NCBI GenBank assembly: GCA_944380885.1 | Contig: CALWIZ010000016.1 | Location: forward strand, 1-46,765 | Length of the DNA: 46,765 nt | DNA from: an uncultured Clostridia bacterium | GTDB taxonomy: Bacteria > Bacillota > Clostridia > Oscillospirales > Acutalibacteraceae | Direction of reading: 5' to 3' | Shown: piece by piece, positions 26,529 to 36,072 of the stretch | How the letters are laid out: the number at the start of each line of letters is the position of its first letter | Position numbering within the stretch: position 1 is the first letter of the stretch | Made by a program: the position numbers and the translations under genes | Notes under the pieces: model-generated | Told to the model about the DNA's origin: nothing | The model's input: only the letters and a program-made list of their open reading frames with translations | The model's database searches: none

Positions 26529-28469
26529 TTAATTCTCCGTTATGTCAATTTCAAAAACGCGCGCCGCGATATTTTTATTGCTTTCAAACTTAAATATTCC
26601 GTTATTTAATACTGCGGTGGGCGATTTATCTTTCAAGGGATAAATTTCTCGAAGTTCAGAGCCTTCCTTAACATAAGCCGACAAATCAAGGGTAAGCGTG
26701 TCACCTCCGCCGTTCTTGAATATTCCTATTCTAAGCTTCTTATCCGACCTTAAAGCCAAAACATTATAGCCCTTTTTGTAAAGCGCGTTTTGCGGATAAA
26801 GCCTTAGCGGCAAAGCGGTTCCTACAAATTCCCGATCCTTTTTAGCGCAGTCTACCGCTCGCTTAATAAGCTCAAGATTATAGCTGTCGCATTTTTCAAT
26901 ATGTCCCGAAAGATATAAAATCCCAAACAAGCCGCACGCCATATTAAAGGCGGTTTGCTCGCCGTCGGACATATTCTTTACGTATTCCTCATCATAAGCG
27001 GAATCAAGGTTCAGCCTGTCGTTAAAGCTTAGCGGATAAGGATACGCCCATATTCCGCATTTTTCAGGAGGGATACACCTTTGCATACCCCACACGATTG
27101 AGGGATTATTAAGATAATTTTCCTGATCGCTTACGCTTTGCAAATGAAAATGGGAAAGGGTGCCGCTGTCGCACCGCATAGCGCCGCTGCCGCAGTTTTC
27201 TATTATCAAATCGGGCATTTCTTCGCATACCGAATCGATAAAATCGCAGAAAGCAATATAGTTTTCGGCTATTCCAAGCCCCCAAGAGCTGTCATTATTA
27301 TTGTCACAGCCTATGCCTAAGGAATGGTTGTAATCGTTTTTAATAAAGCGTATTCCCAATCCGTACAGGAAACGGATTCTGTCTCTTAAATAATCGGTGA
27401 CCGCCTTGCACTTAAAATTAACAAAGCAACGAGAGCCGTTAACAACATTCCCGCGCCGCTTAAGCACTGCGTTTTTGTCAAGCTTATAAACAGCGGATTC
27501 CGAATTACAGGTTTCAATTTCAAGCCAGATTCCGGGTATCATTCCCTTATCGGAAATATACTTGATAATACCCGACAGTCCGTATTTGCCGAATTTGCCG
27601 TCATCGGGAATCCAGTCGCCGAAGGAGTATCCGTCTTCCCCCTCTACAAACCAACCCGCGTCTATGCAAAACACCTCAGTTCCCACATCTGCGGCGGTAT
27701 CAATAAGCGGAATAAGCTTTTTATCGCTCGGCGCTGCCCAAAGGCAGTTCATATAATCGTTAAAGCAGACAAGCGGTTTAGAGAGCTTTCTGCCGTTTTT
27801 GCGCTTATATTTCAAAAGCGTATTCAGCGCGTCGTCCGCCGTCCCCGAGATTTCACCGTAAATAACAGGAAGAGTATTATAACTTTCCCCCGACTTGAGG
27901 GTTACAAATGTGCCTGTTCTGCCTTCGTGCAGAGAATTTACCTCGACAGTTAGCTCAAGCGCGTCGGGTGCGCCTTTGGTTCCAAGCTCAATTTCCCAAG
28001 AAGTACCGCCCTGATGCTCAAAGAAGTATGTAACATTATCGGTTTTATCCTCTATTAATACAATCGGATAATACCGCTCTGTAGACCAGCTCCCGACAGA
28101 AGAAACCGAACGCCCGCCGCGGCATACCTCGTGAGCCGCAACAGGATAAAGCCCCATTTCGAGCGGCGTTTTTGTCACCCACTGAGCCTCGCCCTGCCAC
28201 GCGAAATGACACAAATGAATCAGTACGTCTTTTTCGTAAAAGCCCTTTGCAATGCCCTCCGCGTAAACCGAGCTTAAACGGTTTACGGTAATATACTTAT
28301 CCGAGGTATTTGTAATAACATTTATCTGCTTTATTACACAGTTATCGGGGTCTTTTTCCGTATTTTCACGGACGGTATATCCGTCAAAACTGCTTTTCCC
28401 CGAAAAACCGATTTGACAGGAAGCAAGGTCGTTCAACTCATTTGTTACTGTTATAAAGCCCGTATTCAT
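26529..28469 (-). CDS. GH36-type alpha-galactosidase
   Basis: A 646-residue cytoplasmic enzyme distinct from the GH36 at 23191. The beta-sandwich spans 1-235; in the barrel FCIDAGWF is near 268, the nucleophile is D379 in FIKNDYNHS and the acid/base is D434 in ENCGSGAMRCD. A small beta domain closes it. It starts at ATG after GGAGG, 15 bp downstream of the SGNH gene, and runs straight into the GH43 fragment, so these share a transcript. Substrate may differ from the first copy. Confidence 0.88.
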   Translation of the reverse strand: MNTGFITVTNELNDLASCQIGFSGKSSFDGYTVRENTEKDPDNCVIKQINVITNTSDKYITVNRLSSVYAEGIAKGFYEKDVLIHLCHFAWQGEAQWVTKTPLEMGLYPVAAHEVCRGGRSVSSVGSWSTERYYPIVLIEDKTDNVTYFFEHQGGTSWEIELGTKGAPDALELTVEVNSLHEGRTGTFVTLKSGESYNTLPVIYGEISGTADDALNTLLKYKRKNGRKLSKPLVCFNDYMNCLWAAPSDKKLIPLIDTAADVGTEVFCIDAGWFVEGEDGYSFGDWIPDDGKFGKYGLSGIIKYISDKGMIPGIWLEIETCNSESAVYKLDKNAVLKRRGNVVNGSRCFVNFKCKAVTDYLRDRIRFLYGLGIRFIKNDYNHSLGIGCDNNNDSSWGLGIAENYIAFCDFIDSVCEEMPDLIIENCGSGAMRCDSGTLSHFHLQSVSDQENYLNNPSIVWGMQRCIPPEKCGIWAYPYPLSFNDRLNLDSAYDEEYVKNMSDGEQTAFNMACGLFGILYLSGHIEKCDSYNLELIKRAVDCAKKDREFVGTALPLRLYPQNALYKKGYNVLALRSDKKLRIGIFKNGGGDTLTLDLSAYVKEGSELREIYPLKDKSPTAVLNNGIFKFESNKNIAARVFEIDITEN

Positions 28470-28484
28470 ATTTACCTCCGATTT

Positions 28485-29165
28485 TTAAAGGTAGTTTTTA
28501 AGCACATTAAAGATTCTTTCCGCTATCTTTTCCATACCTAAGTCGCCGGGATGATTGGCAACACCCTCGTGTTCAAAAAGTCCGATTGCTTTCATCTTGT
28601 CGTCCTCGCCTAAATCGTTAAGCTCAACAAGCGGATATTCGTTTTTGAGCGCGTACTCACGGATTGCACCGTCGGCAATATGCTTCCAAAAGCCTGTGGT
28701 AATTATGATTTCAGCCTTTCCCGAACCGTTTAGATATGAAACAAGCTTCCCGTATTCCTTAATAAAAAGCTCACTGTTATAATTATGCCTCGGACAGTTT
28801 TCAACCAATCTCATAACAATAATATCTGCTTTAAAATCACGAGCCGCCTTAAAAAGCTCGAAGGTTTTTTCACCGTCATAACAGTTGCACTCCCATTCGG
28901 CGGCTTGGCATACGCAAAACGCCGCTTGGCTGTCTTTTTGCAAAATTTCCTTTGCAACCAAATGAACATAGTCCTTTTCCAAAGCAGACGCCGCCATTCC
29001 CCAGTCGTTATGCCAGCCAATATCGTGCTTTATACCGTGTCTTGTTATGGAATTACCCACAAACAACACTCTTTTGCCCTTTCCCTCGGGATTAATAAAG
29101 GTAATAAATTGATTCCTCTCAAGCTGATTTTCCGCTTTTACGGTATTTTTCTCAATCTGGTTCAT
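28485..29165 (-). CDS. SGNH/GDSL-type hydrolase
   Basis: A 226-residue protein with block I VGNSITRHG (nucleophile S39) and a late NHPGDLGMEKIA that supplies the catalytic histidine; the residue before the HP pair is Asn where Asp is usual two positions earlier. There is no signal peptide. Members remove acetyl or other ester groups from carbohydrates, which fits its place among glycosidases. The ATG follows AGAAAGGA. The 215-bp gap upstream (29166-29380) holds only an AT-rich 11-bp inverted repeat (29255-29286). Confidence 0.8.
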   Translation of the reverse strand: MNQIEKNTVKAENQLERNQFITFINPEGKGKRVLFVGNSITRHGIKHDIGWHNDWGMAASALEKDYVHLVAKEILQKDSQAAFCVCQAAEWECNCYDGEKTFELFKAARDFKADIIVMRLVENCPRHNYNSELFIKEYGKLVSYLNGSGKAEIIITTGFWKHIADGAIREYALKNEYPLVELNDLGEDDKMKAIGLFEHEGVANHPGDLGMEKIAERIFNVLKNYL

Positions 29166-29380
29166 ATTTATGACCGTTCCTTTCTGATACGCCTTGAGCA
29201 GCTAAGTAAACGAAACGCATTTACCGTATAATGTTAGATATCTAAAAAATTATTTTTTCTTTTTCTTAAAATGGGGAAAAAGAAAACGCATTATAATAAT
29301 CCTTTCTCTAAATGTCAGCACAAATGTGTTATCAAATCTCACTTATCTGCAGACGCAAATCAAACAGATATTTTTTACTG

Positions 29381-30829
29381 TCATCCGATAAAAATAATCG
29401 GCACCATAATGGGATACGGAAGATTTACAGCCGTGATTTCCGCATATACGCGATTTACCGGGGCAACATTTTCGCCGACCGTAACCGAAAATTCGGTAGA
29501 AGATATGCCGTAAATCTTATGGCATGGCTGAGGATAATCTAAGGCGACGGTACGGGAATAATCGCCGCATTGCCAGCCCTCGGGGAGCATAAGCCTAATT
29601 TGCAGCTTTTTCGGCTCCTGCGTATTTACCGATTTAAAGGTAAGCTTAACCTTTCTCACATCGCCGTGTTTAACACGCGGCGTACCGTCAAGCTCCATCT
29701 TAATCTTTATAACACGGCTGACATTCACGTCATAAGAATAGGGTGAGAAATTCAAGAAATCCTCTGCCGTAAGTTTATCATTTTGTTCAAATTCGTCTGC
29801 GCCAACAAGTGTATCGGAGTCGGTAAATTCAAAATCAACTTCGTTTGCTTTCATTACATCATTTACCGTATCCGCAACGCGGTTTGTCAATTCCTTGCAG
29901 GTTTTCGGAATCTGGTAATTATACATTCCGTTAATACAAAGCGTTATAATGCTGTCCCCGATAAAGCTTCTCCAATCCTCGGGAATGGCTTTAAGCCCGC
30001 CGATAATCCCTAAGGTGGCTCCGACGGTTGCGGCGGTACAATCGGTATCGTCGCCGCAGTTTACGGCATAAATCATTGATTTTTTGAAGTTTCCCTCGCC
30101 GTAAAGCAAACCTATTACAGCAAAGCCTAAATTAGCGGGCGCTTGGAACCAACCCAACTCCCTATTAAAGTCTACAACCCGATTTCTGGTTTCCTTGTAA
30201 TCAATACCCTTATTGTAGCAATCAATAACCAAACGGACGGTTTTGGAAACGGCGCATTCGTCGGGTATTTTTTTGAGACCTATTTCGAGAAGACGGTCAA
30301 TATCGCTTTCAAGATAAGCCGCGCTTTGGATAGCGGCGGTAAATATTTCGGCATAGGTTCCCTCTGCCAAGCCGTGGTCAACCATAGCGTCCATAACCGC
30401 ATATTTAACAGCAACATCGGGCACTCCGGGGGCCGCTCCCGCCCAAACCTCGCTTCTTATCCAAGCGCCGTTTGAGGTTTTCCACTTATCGTTGTCCACC
30501 TCGCCGCTCATAGGCGGAAGTAATCCCAAAGAAAGATTATTTTTAGCTATTCCGTATTCGTTAAAATGCGGTGCTATTCTTTCCAACCAATATTCCGCCA
30601 GTATATTGGCAGTAAGATTCTGCGCGCCCACTTGCTCTAAAGCACAGAGCCATACCAGCTGTAAATCCAAATCATCATTGGGCATAGGCTCGCCCTTGGG
30701 TGTAGTAAACCCCTTTATATCCAAAATATCATGGGTTCCTTCAAAGGGACCTCCCAAGGTGCCGCCTATGTTTTTTCCTATCCAACAAGCATACAGCTTG
30801 TCTAAATACTCCTGTTTGTTCAATTTCAT
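29381..30829 (-). CDS. ADP-ribosylglycohydrolase family protein with a C-terminal beta domain
   Basis: A 482-residue protein. Residues 5-325 form the all-helical DraG/ARH fold with both metal-binding motifs intact: PNDDLDLQ (D52, D53, D55) and NCGDDTDC (D260, D261, D263). The last 150 residues look like a beta-sandwich. The family removes ADP-ribose or hydrolyses related N- or O-glycosidic bonds. Here it lies in a glycosidase cluster, so a sugar-linked substrate is possible. The ATG follows AGGAGGG. Confidence 0.82.
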   Translation of the reverse strand: MKLNKQEYLDKLYACWIGKNIGGTLGGPFEGTHDILDIKGFTTPKGEPMPNDDLDLQLVWLCALEQVGAQNLTANILAEYWLERIAPHFNEYGIAKNNLSLGLLPPMSGEVDNDKWKTSNGAWIRSEVWAGAAPGVPDVAVKYAVMDAMVDHGLAEGTYAEIFTAAIQSAAYLESDIDRLLEIGLKKIPDECAVSKTVRLVIDCYNKGIDYKETRNRVVDFNRELGWFQAPANLGFAVIGLLYGEGNFKKSMIYAVNCGDDTDCTAATVGATLGIIGGLKAIPEDWRSFIGDSIITLCINGMYNYQIPKTCKELTNRVADTVNDVMKANEVDFEFTDSDTLVGADEFEQNDKLTAEDFLNFSPYSYDVNVSRVIKIKMELDGTPRVKHGDVRKVKLTFKSVNTQEPKKLQIRLMLPEGWQCGDYSRTVALDYPQPCHKIYGISSTEFSVTVGENVAPVNRVYAEITAVNLPYPIMVPIIFIG

Positions 30830-30869
30830 AATGACGCCCTCCTAAATTATAACATCTCGCGTTAATATA

Positions 30870-31400
30870 TCAAATAGTATTTTCGAAAAATTCCGTTAAA
30901 ATCATAGTTTCATATGCCTTCAGAGTAATTATTCCGCTAACCCTTTCGTTGTTTTCCGAGTTCAACAGCTCACGCTCTGTTTCAATCTTTTTTCTTCATT
31001 GGTAAAATTCTGAATGAAAATATATGTATTTTTGCCGTCGGTTCTGCTGTGCGCAGTAACGCCATCCGGCATTTTTCCCGAAAACACTCCGTTTATTCCG
31101 CACTCACAAAGCAAACGGGAGACAAGCATATCCGAAAATGCGCCGTCGTCTCTGAACGCCTGATAATACGCCTTGCCGTTTCCGTAATTATTAACCGTAA
31201 GCGCGGGCATTCCGGCATAAAAGTCCTCGGTATATGTTGCTAACACCTTTTAACAAAGCTTTTGAGTTTCTTCCCAAGGCTTTCCGAAACCGAATAGCAC
31301 ATCGGTGCAATGATAAGCTTGTATCGGTCAAAGGAATCGTTTTCACCTATTATATCGGTATTAATTCCGCGTTTCCAAAGCGGCGAATTTCTTTCTAAGA
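30870..31400 (-). pseudogene. Degraded GH42 beta-galactosidase C-terminus
   Basis: Three pieces of the GH42 trimerisation and C-terminal domains sit in different frames. From 31400, LWKRGINTDIIGENDSFDRY to KKLKSFVK; then from about 31246, YTEDFYAGMPALTVNNYGNG to FTNEEK; then after a shift in an A-run near 30990, LLNSENNERVSGIITLKAYE to the stop at 30870. The catalytic barrel is absent and roughly 80 residues are missing between the first two pieces. Confidence 0.7.
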
Positions 31401-31407
31401 CACAAAT

Positions 31408-31592
31408 GCGATAAAAATCACTGAAATGGTGATTATTATATCGCTTATGTTTCGGTTGCCTTTGGTAACAAAGGCGAGAAACAGGCGTCTTTATTATTTT
31501 TAGCGTGATTTTTCACGCTATCACCTAACCGATAGCACAAAGCGGCGTGGTAAAACGAGCAGTAAAGCCGTATTCACCACGCCGCCATTTTT
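31408..31592. other. Chain of four hairpins in a noncoding stretch
   Basis: Four inverted repeats follow one another. They are GCGATA-AATCAC/GTGATT-TATCGC (31408-31444), GCCTTTG/CAAAGGC (31458-31475), TAGCGTGA/TCACGCTA (31501-31520), and GCGGCGTGGT/ACCACGCCGC (31542-31585) followed by CATTTTTT. The last could be a terminator on the plus strand, or end the dockerin-like gene from the other side. The others lack T-runs. No open frame is supported. Confidence 0.6.
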
Positions 31593-31614
31593 TAAAGTGA
31601 TTTATGCGGAACTA

Positions 31615-31929
31615 TTATTTGCTAAGCAGTGCTTGCTTTAAGGGTGTGATATGCGTTGCCTGAACGGTATCGCTCTCGCCAAGACCGAGAGCAGACTTAT
31701 CTAATTCAACTTTGCTGTCGGCGGCGGCCTTTTTGACCCTTACAAGGTCTAAAATGTTAAAATATCCGTCGGTATTCACATCGTAGCTTAGGCTTGTGCC
31801 GACATTGTATTTTTGCGCGTCTGTAATAACATTGTCGCCGTACTGTACGGCGCTTACATTGCCCGCGATCACACAAGCAGTAACCGCAACAAAGGCAACA
31901 GCCGCAAGTCCTTTTTTCATTTTATTCAT
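31615..31929 (-). CDS. Small secreted dockerin-like protein
   Basis: A 104-residue protein with a signal peptide (MKKGLAAVAFVAVTACVIAG, cut near AVQYG). One good calcium-loop motif, DVNTDGYFNILDLVRVKK, matches dockerin type I; a second helix, THITPLKQALL, looks like a decayed second repeat. There is no catalytic domain. The ATG overlaps the end of the large lipoprotein gene by 8 bp. It might be a free dockerin or scaffold ligand, or the remnant of a larger protein. Confidence 0.65.
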   Translation of the reverse strand: MNKMKKGLAAVAFVAVTACVIAGNVSAVQYGDNVITDAQKYNVGTSLSYDVNTDGYFNILDLVRVKKAAADSKVELDKSALGLGESDTVQATHITPLKQALLSK

Positions 31930-34900
31930 TACCTGTTCCTCCGTTCAAATATTTTTTACAGATTTCGATTAAATACAGGTATGTACCTGCTGTCCAGCCG
32001 AGCATAGGCGGCATTTCGTACTCGTTTACGGTATTTATTCCGCCGTCTTCCGCATTATACTTCTCCCAAAGATTTCCCGTTTTCTGATAGCAATTTTCGA
32101 CCATTGAGGTAAACTCGACCGCGAGGCGAACCGCGTCGTCCGTAAAGCCGTAATTGATAAGTCCTGCGGCGGCAACCATTTGCAGACACGCCCATGCGTT
32201 GGGATAATCCCACTGATAATTTCCGCGCAGGTCATTTTTTTCGCAGGCGGTTATGCCGTATTTCTTTTCAAGGCTCATAAGCCTTTTGTGAGCCGCATAC
32301 GCCTCGCTTTTGGTCAGCATACCGACAAAAAGCGGAAAAAATGAGGCGGCGGAAAGAACAGGACTTAATTTTCCGCTTTCAAAATTGTAGTCGTACATAC
32401 AGCCGTCTTTTGCTGTCATAAGCTTTTTCATAAGCTCTGCCCGCTGTTTTGCGCGCTCGCGCCAAGCTGTCGGGTCGCCGTCTCCAAGCTCTTCACAAAA
32501 ATAAGCCATATTGCTTTCAAAAGCGTAAAGCAAACAGTTAAGGTCAACAGGAGCATAGTTAAACGCCTCGTAGCCGAAACGCGGGGTTAAATCCCATCCG
32601 CTCTCACAGGAGGCGGCAAAATGCTCAATTCGCTTTTCCCTACCGTCTATAGGCGGCTCAAAGCCGAGCCTTTTTATAAGCTCCTCCTCAAGGTTGTCAC
32701 AGCCGGGTTGTTCGCGGTTAATACCGTAGCGGTTAAGTCCGCAGGGAGTGCTTCTCCTCTCCATCCAGAAGGAATACTCCTTTTGGAGAGTCTTAGCCGC
32801 TTTTCTAAGCCACTCCTTATCCCCTGTTTTTTCGTAAATATCCTTAACCATAAGGGAAAGGAAGGGCGGCTGAGAGGTTTTTAAATAGTTAGTGCGGTTG
32901 CCGTTGGGCATATAACCGAAGCGCTCGACAAGGTACAGAATGTTATCGGTATTGTTTTTCACCTGCCCGAGCTTATCCGAAAGGATAAGCCCGAGATTGG
33001 TGAAATAGGTGTCCCAGTAGTAAACTACGTTTCTGAATGCGTTGTTAAGGTTACGTGCCAAATAATATCCGCCGGGCATAGGCGCTACCGCGGTGGTATT
33101 TGCCTTTTGCGCGTTTATAATCGCCTTTTCCTTCGAGCTCCAGTTGCTGTTTTCAAAGGCTTCGTTGTTCGCCGAATTGTAGCGCGCGGATTTACCGAGA
33201 ATACTCTCAACCTCGTCCGCAAAATCGGTCTGAGCGTCGGTATCGGTCCACCACTTAACAAATTCCCAGCTTTCATCGGGCTTATCGGTGTCGGCAAGAA
33301 TCATTACCGCGCTCGAACCCGCAAGCGCCGTGCGGTTTACCGAACCGTCCTCCCTGACAGTGCCCGGAATCTCTACCATTTTCCAAAGTCCGTTAATTTC
33401 AGGAGCGGCTATCTGGAGCGTGTTATACAGACCGAAGGAAGCAATTCCTATCGGCATTTCGCCGCTGCGAAAACGGTTTTGAAATTCAAAGGTAAGCGGG
33501 AAGCCGTAGCTCACGTATAAATTTGTAAATTTATTAAATACATTTATTGCGGCAACCGAATCAAAGGTTGTATACATACCGCCCTCGGCATATATATCAA
33601 TTCCCGCCTGCATAAGCATAGTAAGAAAGGTATTCGCGTCGGACGAAACGCCGATTTCCATATTATTATTTGCAAGAACCGAGGATATTTCGATTAAATC
33701 GTCCCATGTTTCGGGAACGGAAACACCGAGTTCCTCTAAAATATCGGTTCTGTAAAACATCATATCAAAGGCAATCGCCTCGGGAAGACCGTATAGCTTA
33801 TCTCGATAACGCAGAGTAATCAAAGAGGATTCGGGGAATCTTGAGGTCACGCTGTCAATGTCCTTAAAGCCGGAAAGCGGATATGCCGCCTCGCGCATCG
33901 CGTAGTTAAAAACGTCGGGGCTTGACAGGGCTACAACATCGGGACCCATTCCCGCAACAACCGCAGACATAAGAGAACCTGCGTCGACGTTTTTAACGGC
34001 TGTAGCAATACCGCTCTTCGGGGTAAAGGATTTTGCCGAAAGGTTTCTTACGATTTGTGCCTGATCTCTTCCCGTTCCTACCCAAACGGTAATCGCGTCC
34101 TTATTATCCGTAACCTCGGCAGCGCCTATCAATTCATAATCGGTCATATAGGAAGACAGATACTCGCCGACCGAAAAAGCCAACTGCCTGAAGAAGCCTG
34201 CCGAAACTTTAGGAAGCTCCTTGCCGTCGCCGACAACAAAAAGGTCGATTTCAAGCGGCTGTTCGGTAGCCGAAGCTATCCAGGTGCTTAAAGAACCTAT
34301 ATTGCTCTTAAAATATGAAAACTCGCTCGGAACAGTATCGGGGTCTTTGTTCATTTTTTCAAGCTGTCTTATAAAGCTTCTTATAAGCGCCGCGCCTGCG
34401 TTTCCCTTACCGCAGTACTGCTCGATGAAATCGGCGCAGACCGTAAGCTTATCCGCATAAGTGCCGAAAGCGGCTATCTGTTCGGGATAAAGCAGGTCCA
34501 AGCGGTAATCTCTGAGCAGGTCGGGTGTTGCGCCAATCGTCATAAGCAGCTTGCGGTAAATCGCGTTAAAGCCGTCAACGCAACCGTCAAGAACCCTGAG
34601 AACAGTATCAAGCCTTCCCGGAGTCGCACGCATTTTTATTTCGTTGTCGCCCGCATCAAGATAGAAAAGGTAATCTTCACCGCCGCCGAGATTTGCCGAC
34701 TGCCACGAGCTGTCAAAGCCGAAGGTTATCTCGGTCGCCTCCTTGAACTGAAGCTTGTTGTTGATATAAACCGTTCTTGTTGACGCCTGACCCGGCGAGG
34801 AGTTTTGACGGAAGCGCAGGCTTATTTTATAAAGTCCCGATTTGTCAACCTTAACATTCCATTTAATGTACTGACCCGCAATGCTCCAATGGCCGGCGCC

Positions 34901-35716
34901 TATTGTATTGAGCATTATTTTTCCTGCTTGAGAGGGGCTTGTTGCGGCAGATGTTCTATCGGGAATCGGATAGATAGTGGTCGAGGACTTTGCCAAGCAT
35001 TTTTCCGCCTCTACGGTGACCGAGCCGCCCGCCTCTAAGACACCCGCGGCTTTTCTTTCGTCCTTGAGCTCTGCATAGCTTTTTACATTTCCCGCAGGTT
35101 CAAGAATCAGCTTTTGAAGCTTAACCTCGCCCGCAAGCTTATAAACCGTAACAATGTTTTTACCCGCATTAAGGTTTACCGAAAGCGGCTCGTTATAGCT
35201 GTATGAATAATCGTATATATAATTGGTAACAGGCGCTTCGGACTGTTTTTGCTCGGGTCGAATCTCATTCCCGCCGAAATCCTTTTTCGGCTCGCCGTCA
35301 TCGTAATACTCGCGTTCTAAAATAAACTCGGAAAGCTGGCTGTACTGCGTTTGTCCGTTAACTCGTATTCCCCGCTCTATCTGCTCTTTTCCCGAAGCGG
35401 GAACGGTATATTCAAGCTTTAAATAATATCTTCCGTTTTTCGGAGCCTCAAGCGCAAAATCCAAGCACTCGGTGCCGTCGGCGTCCGAATACTCGGTTGC
35501 GGCTGTTATTACTATATCATCTCCGACCGCGTCCTCAAAAGCACTGTGGGTAAGGAAATAAGAATAGCTGTCCTCCGCCGCGCTTTCCTGCTCTATTTTT
35601 TCAAGCAGAGGGAACACATCCTCCTCCGTCTTCTTTTCCGAAGACTTCGCCGAAGCAAAGGGCGAACAGGAAAGAAGCAGCGAAGTAGCCAGTAAAAGCG
35701 AAACAGATTTACGCAT
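31922..35716 (-). CDS. Lipoprotein with CBM-like, solute-binding and GH37 trehalase parts (chimera)
   Basis: A 1264-residue frame. The signal peptide has lipobox LLSC (Cys17). Two beta-sandwich, CBM-like domains occupy about 35-210 and 225-390. An ABC extracellular solute-binding domain covers about 485-890 (PESWDDLIEI-like and DESWEFVKWWTD motifs). From YWDTYFTNLGL onward (about 33020 to the end) the sequence is GH37 trehalase with SGWDLTPR, QWDYPNAW and LWEKYN, so both acid residues are present, but the first third of a trehalase is missing. The join VVY|YWD sits where two proteins share a tyrosine. It may be a deletion fusion, an assembly join, or a real new architecture. Confidence 0.75.
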   Translation of the reverse strand: MRKSVSLLLATSLLLSCSPFASAKSSEKKTEEDVFPLLEKIEQESAAEDSYSYFLTHSAFEDAVGDDIVITAATEYSDADGTECLDFALEAPKNGRYYLKLEYTVPASGKEQIERGIRVNGQTQYSQLSEFILEREYYDDGEPKKDFGGNEIRPEQKQSEAPVTNYIYDYSYSYNEPLSVNLNAGKNIVTVYKLAGEVKLQKLILEPAGNVKSYAELKDERKAAGVLEAGGSVTVEAEKCLAKSSTTIYPIPDRTSAATSPSQAGKIMLNTIGAGHWSIAGQYIKWNVKVDKSGLYKISLRFRQNSSPGQASTRTVYINNKLQFKEATEITFGFDSSWQSANLGGGEDYLFYLDAGDNEIKMRATPGRLDTVLRVLDGCVDGFNAIYRKLLMTIGATPDLLRDYRLDLLYPEQIAAFGTYADKLTVCADFIEQYCGKGNAGAALIRSFIRQLEKMNKDPDTVPSEFSYFKSNIGSLSTWIASATEQPLEIDLFVVGDGKELPKVSAGFFRQLAFSVGEYLSSYMTDYELIGAAEVTDNKDAITVWVGTGRDQAQIVRNLSAKSFTPKSGIATAVKNVDAGSLMSAVVAGMGPDVVALSSPDVFNYAMREAAYPLSGFKDIDSVTSRFPESSLITLRYRDKLYGLPEAIAFDMMFYRTDILEELGVSVPETWDDLIEISSVLANNNMEIGVSSDANTFLTMLMQAGIDIYAEGGMYTTFDSVAAINVFNKFTNLYVSYGFPLTFEFQNRFRSGEMPIGIASFGLYNTLQIAAPEINGLWKMVEIPGTVREDGSVNRTALAGSSAVMILADTDKPDESWEFVKWWTDTDAQTDFADEVESILGKSARYNSANNEAFENSNWSSKEKAIINAQKANTTAVAPMPGGYYLARNLNNAFRNVVYYWDTYFTNLGLILSDKLGQVKNNTDNILYLVERFGYMPNGNRTNYLKTSQPPFLSLMVKDIYEKTGDKEWLRKAAKTLQKEYSFWMERRSTPCGLNRYGINREQPGCDNLEEELIKRLGFEPPIDGREKRIEHFAASCESGWDLTPRFGYEAFNYAPVDLNCLLYAFESNMAYFCEELGDGDPTAWRERAKQRAELMKKLMTAKDGCMYDYNFESGKLSPVLSAASFFPLFVGMLTKSEAYAAHKRLMSLEKKYGITACEKNDLRGNYQWDYPNAWACLQMVAAAGLINYGFTDDAVRLAVEFTSMVENCYQKTGNLWEKYNAEDGGINTVNEYEMPPMLGWTAGTYLYLIEICKKYLNGGTGNE

Positions 35717-36019
35717 ATTATTTCCTCCGAATTAATATTATCATCATTAATAAAAATTACTGTCAAAACATTATTACCATTGACTATAATTTATAATAGC
35801 ATACAATCAGTATTTTGTATTGTAAAATCCAAATATAAAATGGTAAAATCCAACTTTTTCTAATTTTTACTTAAAATTCCAAAATAAGGAAAAGACATAT
35901 AAAATTCCTGTTTTTTCCACTAATATAGTGAATTTATTTGCGTTGATATAAATTATTTCATCATATATATACAACCGATTTGTAAATGAAGGAAAGGACA
36001 ATAAAAGTAAAATCAAATA

Positions 36020-36048
36020 TTGAAATAAGCGTCAACCTATGCTATAAT
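36020..36048 (+). promoter_or_regulatory. Promoter of the second AraC gene
   Basis: TTGAAA (36020-36025), 17-bp spacer, TATAAT (36043-36048). Confidence 0.75.
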
Positions 36049-36072
36049 ACACAGCAAGGAGGTATTTCGCCT

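Noticed and set aside
29255..29286. AT-rich 11-bp inverted repeat as a terminator
   Set aside because: The stem has only two GC pairs and no immediate T-run, so it is too weak to call.
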